In this document: positions 6,448-10,685 of the stretch, piece after piece
Position numbering within the stretch: the stretch's first letter is position 1
Layout: every line of letters starts with the position of its first letter
NCBI GenBank assembly: GCA_036556325.1
Contig: DATBJR010000053.1
Coordinates: 1 to 10,685 of the forward strand
Direction of reading: 5' to 3'
Source of the DNA: DASSCW01 sp036556325
GTDB lineage: Bacteria; Chloroflexota; Limnocylindria; QHBO01
DNA length: 10,685 nucleotides
Notes under the pieces: generated by a model
The model's input: the letters and a program-made list of their open reading frames with translations, nothing else
What the model was told of the DNA's origin: nothing
Database searches by the model: none
Made by a program: the position numbers and the translations under genes

Positions 6448-8559
6448 GTGCGCGGCACGCTGCGAGGCTCGATTCGCGGCGCGAGTCTCCGGACCCTGGG
6501 CGCCTTCGCCATCGGGTTCGTGATCCTGGCCGGCATCCTCTACGTCGCCAGCACCGTGGATGCGCGCCCGCCGACCGTCGAGCGCATCGGCCTGACCCAT
6601 CACCTGTCGGCCGACGAAGGGGTGGCGCTGACCACGACCAGCGTCGAGGTCGTCTTCAGCGAGGCCGTCGATCGGCCCAGCGCCCAGGGCGCCTTCTCCA
6701 TCTCGCCTACGGTGGCCGGCGCCTTCAGCTGGACCGATGCCACGATGACCTTCACGCCGGCCGAGCGCCTGCCGCTGCAGACGGACTTCGTCGTCCGGGT
6801 CGCCAGTGGGGTCCGGGACCCCGGCGGGAATGTGATGACGACCCCGTCGCAGCTGGCCTTCGTCACCGTCGGCCATCCGACGGTGGTCGGCAGCCAGCCG
6901 CAGCCGAACGCGGCAGACGTTCCGCTCACCGACCCGATCGTGCTCCAGTTCTCGACCCTGATGGACACCGCGTCCGTGGAGGGCGCGCTGAGCGTGGCGC
7001 CCGAGATCGCGCTGACACCGAGCTGGTCCGGCGAGCGCCTGACGCTGACCCCCGCGCAGCCGCTGGCCGAGGGAGAGCGGTACACCATCCGGCTGGCTGC
7101 CACCGCGCGTGACTCTGCCGGGACACCGCTGGCCGGGCCATACACGCTCTCCTTCGCTGCGGTGCGGTCCGGCCTCTCCGCACAGGTTCGCTTCCCGGCC
7201 GACGACGTGGAGGGCATCTCCCCGGCGACGCCCATCGCGCTGGTCTTCGACCGTGCCCTCGACCCGGGATCCGTCCAGGCGGACGACCTGGTCATCGAAC
7301 CCAGCGTGCCCGGATCGCTGGCGGCGGTGGCAGCGCCCGGCGCCGCCGGCATGCGCCAGCCCGAGGCGCGCATCCTGCGCTTCCTCCCATCCGCGCCGTT
7401 GGCGCCCAACACCACCTACCGGGTGACGCTGCGGCCCGGCTTGACGGCGGCCGACGGCTCGGGACTGGCGAGCCCGATCGCGTGGCGCTTCACCACCGGG
7501 TCGCCGACCGCCTCGCTCAGCAACCAGATCGTGTTCCTCAGCCAACGCGCCGGCATCGCCAACCTGTGGGCCATGAACGCCGACGGGTCCGGCCTGCGCC
7601 AGCTCTCGGCCGAGCTGTCGCCGGTCGATTCGTACGCGCTGGCCCCCGACGGTCGCAGCTTCGTCGTCGGCGACGGGGCGGTGCTGGTGCGGCAGGGGAC
7701 CGACGGTCGTAACCGCCAGGTGCTGACCGAGGAGGGCGTCCTGGAGGTGGACCCGGCGTACGCGCCGAATGGTGCGGAGATCGCCTTCGCGCGGATCGAC
7801 GCAGAAACCGGCGGCGGGCTGGGGCTGTGGACGCGACCGTCCACCGGCGGCGACGCGCGCCAGCTGCCGCTGCCGCTCGAGACGGTGGCAACCGCCACGC
7901 CCAGGCCGAGCGGCGGGCCCGGTGCCAGCGAGGAGGCGCCGGTACAGCCCGTCCTCCGCGCGCCACGCTATTCGCCCGACGGCGGATCCCTGGCGTTCGT
8001 GGACCTCAGCGGCCAGGTGGGCATCCTGGACCTCGCGCGCGATCGGCTGACCACGGCGCGGTTCGCGGCCGTGAATCCACCCCAATGGCTGCCCGATTCG
8101 TCGGGCATCCTGCTCGCCGGCTCGCCCGGCGGAGCGCTGGAAAGCAGCCCCGCCCGGCAGCCGTTGCCGGTCTTCGACCCCGGCTCGCTGCACCTGTCGT
8201 CGTTCGCGCTCGGGGGCCTGCGCCTCGCGCACCTGGACGGTGCCGGGACGGTCCGGCTGCTCGACCAGGTTGCGGGCGCGGCGCGGCCCGAGGCCGGCGC
8301 GGTGGGTCGGTACCTGTTCGTCCAGGTGCAGCCGGGGGCGCCGCAGGCGGCGGGCAGCCTGATGCTCTCCGACGCCAGCGACCGCGCCACCCAGCTGCTG
8401 GCCAACGGCGGGCCACCGGTGACGTCGGCCGGATTCGGTCCGCAGGCGCGGATCGTGGTCGCGGCGCGCCTGGATGCCGGCATCTGGCTGGTCGACATCG
8501 CCACCGGTGAGGGGACGCAGCTGGCCACCGAGGGCTGGCTGCCGAGCTGGCTGCCGTAG
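6448..8559 (+). CDS. Membrane-anchored protein with three Ig-like (Big_5-type) domains and a TolB-like propeller
   Basis: A 703-residue protein. A basic N-terminus is followed by one hydrophobic helix (about 16-37), either an uncleaved anchor or a signal peptide, so the rest should lie outside the membrane. Three Ig-like repeats follow at about 42-140, 143-238 and 243-350. Each has the pattern of bacterial Big_5 domains: a strand such as VEVVFSEAVD, IVLQFSTLMD or IALVFDRALD, and later a YRVTL-like strand ending in GxxL. The C-terminal 350 residues are a beta-propeller of TolB/PD40 type (IVFLSQRAGIANLWAMNADG; YSPDGGSLAFVDL), interrupted by a Pro/Gly/Ala linker at about 481-500. I know no defined function; a role in envelope binding or sensing is inference. 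It starts at GTG 6448 without a Shine-Dalgarno site, 8 nt after rpoN, suggesting coupling to rpoN translation. Confidence 0.82.
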   Translation: MRGTLRGSIRGASLRTLGAFAIGFVILAGILYVASTVDARPPTVERIGLTHHLSADEGVALTTTSVEVVFSEAVDRPSAQGAFSISPTVAGAFSWTDATMTFTPAERLPLQTDFVVRVASGVRDPGGNVMTTPSQLAFVTVGHPTVVGSQPQPNAADVPLTDPIVLQFSTLMDTASVEGALSVAPEIALTPSWSGERLTLTPAQPLAEGERYTIRLAATARDSAGTPLAGPYTLSFAAVRSGLSAQVRFPADDVEGISPATPIALVFDRALDPGSVQADDLVIEPSVPGSLAAVAAPGAAGMRQPEARILRFLPSAPLAPNTTYRVTLRPGLTAADGSGLASPIAWRFTTGSPTASLSNQIVFLSQRAGIANLWAMNADGSGLRQLSAELSPVDSYALAPDGRSFVVGDGAVLVRQGTDGRNRQVLTEEGVLEVDPAYAPNGAEIAFARIDAETGGGLGLWTRPSTGGDARQLPLPLETVATATPRPSGGPGASEEAPVQPVLRAPRYSPDGGSLAFVDLSGQVGILDLARDRLTTARFAAVNPPQWLPDSSGILLAGSPGGALESSPARQPLPVFDPGSLHLSSFALGGLRLAHLDGAGTVRLLDQVAGAARPEAGAVGRYLFVQVQPGAPQAAGSLMLSDASDRATQLLANGGPPVTSAGFGPQARIVVAARLDAGIWLVDIATGEGTQLATEGWLPSWLP

Positions 8560-8578
8560 CGGGCGCATCGGCCCGAGG

Positions 8579-8608
8579 TTGACCTCCCGCCGAACGGCGG
8601 GCTACCAT
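8579..8608 (+). promoter_or_regulatory. hppA promoter, TTGACC-N18-TACCAT
   Basis: TTGACC (8579-8584) matches the sigma-70 -35 in five of six positions, and TACCAT (8603-8608) matches the -10 in four of six. The spacing of 18 is in the normal range. It is the best -35/-10 pair in the window. The expected start near 8615 gives a leader of about 119 nt. The spacer is filled by a perfect palindrome listed separately. Confidence 0.6.
8586..8601. repeat. Perfect 16-bp palindrome (7-bp arms) in the hppA promoter spacer
   Basis: CCCGCCG-AA-CGGCGGG, an exact inverted repeat with 7-bp arms and an AA centre, lies between the -35 and -10 boxes and 27 nt after the stop of the preceding gene. It could be an operator, since MerR-type regulators bind dyads in promoter spacers, or the hairpin of a terminator. 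There is no following T-run, which argues against an intrinsic terminator of the standard kind. Confidence 0.55.
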
Positions 8609-8724
8609 ACCGCGGCCTCGCTGGCGGTCGCTGAAATGCGCACTTCGCCGGCGATTTCCGTGTGTCAGCCCATCCCGGGCGAGTGCGCCAGCACATCAGC
8701 GCCGCACCACCGGGCATCCTCAGC

Positions 8725-8729
8725 GGAGG
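8725..8729 (+). promoter_or_regulatory. Ribosome-binding site that sets the hppA start
   Basis: GGAGG lies 4 nt before ATG 8734. An in-frame GTG at 8662 would add 24 residues not typical of the family and has no such site. The leader 8609-8733 shows no recognisable riboswitch; I see only short complementary stretches such as GCTGGCG and CGCCAGC. Confidence 0.7.
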
Positions 8730-8733
8730 TTTC

Positions 8734-10575
8734 ATGGATTCCATCACCTGGGTGATCCCGATCGCCGGGGTCGCGGCCGTTGCCTTTGCCCTCTACCTCG
8801 CCCGCGACGTCCTGTCCCGCGACAAGGGACCGCAGGCGATGCAGGACGTGGCCGACACGATCCGCGAGGGCGCCGATGCCTTCGTCAAGCGCCAGTACAC
8901 GACCATCGCCATGCTGGCCCTGGTGGGCGCCGTCATCATCGGCGTCGTCATCGGCCTGGTGGAAAGCCCGGATGTCGCCGACGTGCCCAAGCTGGCGAAT
9001 GCGCCAATCGGCATCCTGACGGCCATCGCCTTCCTGGTCGGCGCGGCCTGCTCCATGGCCTCGGGCATCATCGGCATGTTCATCAGCGTGCGCTCGAATG
9101 TCCGCACCGCAGCCGCCGCCCGGCGCAGCCTGGTGGAGGCGGTCCAGGTGGCCATGCGCGGGGGTGCCGTCTCGGGCTTCCTGGTGGTCGCCCTCAGCCT
9201 GCTGGGCGTGTGGGGCATCTTCACCGTCTATGACGCGCTGCTGGGGGACATCACCGTCCGCGAAGCGCCGTTCGTCATCGTCGGCTTTGGCTTCGGGGCA
9301 AGCTTCGTGGCCCTGTTCGCGCAGCTCGGCGGCGGAATCTACACCAAGGCCGCCGACGTGGGCTCCGACCTGGTCGGCAAGGTGGAGGCCGGCATCCCGG
9401 AGGACGACCCCCGCAACGCAGGCGTGGTGGCGGATCTCGTCGGCGACAACGTCGGCGACTGCGCCGGTCGTGGTGCGGACCTCTTCGAGTCCACCGCCGC
9501 CGAGAACATCGGCGCCATGATCCTGGGCGTCGCGGTCTACGCCTTCGCGTCGGCCAGCGGCTGGCCCAACGCACAGCTCTGGATCTTCTTCCCGCTGGTC
9601 GTTCGCGGCTTCGGCCTGCTGGCGACGATCGTGGCCATGTTCTTCATCCGTGGCTCCGAGACCGAGAACCCCATGAACATCCTCAACCGCGGGTACTGGG
9701 TGACCACCATCCTGTCGGTCATCGGCCTGGCCATCAGCACCTCGGTGATGATGAACACCGGCGGCCAGACGCCGACCAACGGCATCCCGCCCTGGGTCTG
9801 GTTCTTCGGCTGCGGCGTGGTCGGACTGGCCACCAGCGTGGCCTTCGTCTACATCACCCAGTTCTACACCGCGGGCACATTCCGGCCGGTGCGCGAGATC
9901 GCGGAGGCCAGCAAGACCGGGCCGGCCACCAACATCATCAGCGGTACCGCGGTCGGCTTCGAGACCACGGCGGTCACCGCCATCGTCATCGGCATCGCGC
10001 TGCTGGCCAGCCACTGGCTTGGCGAGCAGGCCTTTGCCGGGATCGCGAACGCCCCCAACGGCGGCATCTTCGGCACGGCGGTGGCGACCATGGGCATGCT
10101 CATGACCACGGCCTACATCCTGGCCATGGACACCTTCGGGCCGATCACCGACAACGCCGGTGGCGTGGCCGAGTTCAGCCGCTCCGAGGCCGGCGCGCGG
10201 GAGATCACCGATCGCCTGGACGCGGTCGGCAATACGACCAAGGCGCTGACCAAGGGCTACGCCATCGCCAGCGCCAGCCTGGCCGCCTTCCTCCTGTTCA
10301 GCGCCTACATCACGAAGGTCAACCACATCCAGGAGGGCCGCGGCGGGCCGCAGCTGACCGCGGTCAACCTGGCCGATGTCGGCGTCTTCGTCGCCGCGCT
10401 GCTGGGCGCCATGCTCGTCTACTTCTTCAGCTCGCTGGCGATCCGCGCGGTGGGCAAGACGGCGCAGTCGATCATCATCGAGGTGCGGCGCCAGTTCCGC
10501 GAGATGCCCGGCATCATGGACTACACCCAGCGACCGGACTACGCGCGGGTCGTGATGTCGACGACGCGCGCGTAG
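8734..10575 (+). CDS. hppA: Proton-translocating pyrophosphatase, K+-independent type, truncated at the C-terminus
   Basis: A 613-residue multi-spanning membrane protein that couples pyrophosphate hydrolysis to proton pumping. It carries the pyrophosphate motif DVGSDLVGKVE (208-218), the second acidic motif VGDNVGDCAGRGADLFES (236-253) and DTFGPITDNAGG (466-477). GNTTKALTKG (499-508) has K503 and T506, the pair that marks K+-independent enzymes; K+-dependent ones have Ala and Gly there. The N-terminus MDSITWVIPI starts in the first helix. The family continues after PDYAR-V-DI-T-T-K/R-A-A for roughly 100-150 more residues, including GGAWDNAKK and GDTVGDPFKDT, whose Asp and Lys residues bind the substrate. 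Here the frame stops at TAG 10573 right after TTRA, so part of the active site is absent. As written the protein should be inactive. The break coincides with the inverted repeat at the right end. Confidence 0.9.
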   Translation: MDSITWVIPIAGVAAVAFALYLARDVLSRDKGPQAMQDVADTIREGADAFVKRQYTTIAMLALVGAVIIGVVIGLVESPDVADVPKLANAPIGILTAIAFLVGAACSMASGIIGMFISVRSNVRTAAAARRSLVEAVQVAMRGGAVSGFLVVALSLLGVWGIFTVYDALLGDITVREAPFVIVGFGFGASFVALFAQLGGGIYTKAADVGSDLVGKVEAGIPEDDPRNAGVVADLVGDNVGDCAGRGADLFESTAAENIGAMILGVAVYAFASASGWPNAQLWIFFPLVVRGFGLLATIVAMFFIRGSETENPMNILNRGYWVTTILSVIGLAISTSVMMNTGGQTPTNGIPPWVWFFGCGVVGLATSVAFVYITQFYTAGTFRPVREIAEASKTGPATNIISGTAVGFETTAVTAIVIGIALLASHWLGEQAFAGIANAPNGGIFGTAVATMGMLMTTAYILAMDTFGPITDNAGGVAEFSRSEAGAREITDRLDAVGNTTKALTKGYAIASASLAAFLLFSAYITKVNHIQEGRGGPQLTAVNLADVGVFVAALLGAMLVYFFSSLAIRAVGKTAQSIIIEVRRQFREMPGIMDYTQRPDYARVVMSTTRA

Positions 10576-10685
10576 TCCGGTCGCTGGCTGTAGTCCATGA
10601 TGCCCGGCATCTCGCGGAACTGGCGACGCACCTCGACGATGATCGACTGCGCCGTGGTCCCCACCGCCCGGATGGCCAGCGAGCT
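10429..10685. repeat. 257-bp imperfect inverted repeat formed by two diverged hppA segments
   Basis: Positions x and 21114-x are complementary, with the axis at 10557 and no gaps, out to the window edge. The outer arms (10429-10538 against 10576-10685, 110 bp each) differ at 8 positions, about 93 percent identity by hand count. Six of the eight differences fall in third codon positions. The innermost 37 bp (10539-10575) form a stem of 15 pairs with one mismatch around the 7-nt loop GATGTCG. The repeat may extend past the window. Confidence 0.93.
10539..10685 (-). CDS. hppA: Second hppA copy, C-terminal fragment on the opposite strand (cut by window edge)
   Basis: The minus strand reads 48 residues from the window edge to a TAG at 10541-10539. 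They match residues 566-613 of the forward HppA, with 44 identical. The changes are K575T, T598S and, near the end, D-I in place of M608-S609. Landmarks are EVRRQFREMPGIMDY and RPDYARVVDITTRA. The ending V-D-I-T-T-R-A is closer to the family consensus (V-D-I-S-T-K-A-A) than the forward copy. Its stop codon, like that of the forward gene, arises because the Asp-Tyr codons GAC TAC of the partner read as GTAGTC on the opposite strand. It overlaps the forward gene by 37 bp. The upstream part lies outside the window, so whether this is a whole gene, a fragment or an assembly chimera is unknown. It also lacks the catalytic C-terminal segment. Confidence 0.8.
   Translation of the reverse strand, partial: SSLAIRAVGTTAQSIIVEVRRQFREMPGIMDYSQRPDYARVVDITTRA

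Noticed and set aside
6100..8568. 822-codon open frame on the minus strand
   Set aside because: It runs antisense to rpoN and the Ig-like/propeller gene; its translation is low-complexity Arg/Gly/Gln-rich with no domain. It is a GC-bias shadow.
8586..8601. Intrinsic terminator after the propeller gene
   Set aside because: The hairpin is perfect but is followed by CTACCATACC rather than a T-run, and it lies inside a good promoter. The terminator role is left open but not called.
8662..8733. Upstream in-frame GTG start for hppA
   Set aside because: GGAGG lies 4 nt before ATG 8734 and the family-like N-terminus begins there; the extra 24 residues are not typical of HppA.
8665..10326. 553-codon open frame on the minus strand opposite hppA
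   Set aside because: Its Asp/His/Gly-rich translation has no recognisable motif, and the plus strand is clearly HppA.
10429..10685. Insertion-sequence end or transposon inverted repeat
   Set aside because: Both arms are plain hppA coding sequence with no transposase, target duplication or element structure.

Overview
The window is very GC-rich, densely coded DNA carrying mostly housekeeping genes. A high-GC genome that pairs a sigma-54 factor with an R. rubrum-like K+-independent proton pyrophosphatase, and shows start codons without Shine-Dalgarno sites placed just after -10 boxes, suggests an uncultivated Chloroflexota-type bacterium. This placement is by feel only and has low confidence. 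Both ends cut through genes, and the odd length suggests a metagenomic contig rather than a chosen slice.

Layout, left to right. A leftward 5' fragment of type III pantothenate kinase (coaX) is divergent from a rightward cluster: a small unrecognised acidic-tailed protein, an M16 zinc peptidase, a TPR-like protein and nucleoside diphosphate kinase (ndk). Ndk converges on leftward signal peptidase I (lepB), and the two coding ends overlap by 55 bp. A short divergent promoter region separates lepB from a rightward histidine phosphatase. Next come rpoN (sigma-54, with an extra four-cysteine zinc-ribbon-like insert) and, 8 bp later, a membrane-anchored protein with three Ig-like domains and a TolB-like propeller. 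After a 174-bp gap with a good promoter and a leader comes hppA, the membrane proton-pumping pyrophosphatase.

The most unusual part is the right end. HppA stops at 613 residues, before the conserved C-terminal catalytic segment of the family. The last 257 bp form an indel-free imperfect inverted repeat. Its outer arm encodes, on the minus strand, a second diverged copy of the same HppA region. The junction sits on a short hairpin native to hppA. This is either a real inverted paralogue or allele junction, or an assembly/amplification chimera between related strains. The sequence alone cannot decide, but the arms are not a simple self-copy.

Other points worth a second look are a sigma-54-like -24/-12 element directly upstream of rpoN, overlapping a perfect TATAAT, and a perfect palindrome filling the spacer of the hppA promoter. 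No mobile element, CRISPR array, tRNA or rRNA was seen. Apart from these points the window looks like an ordinary chromosomal region, and I see no convincing new multi-gene system.
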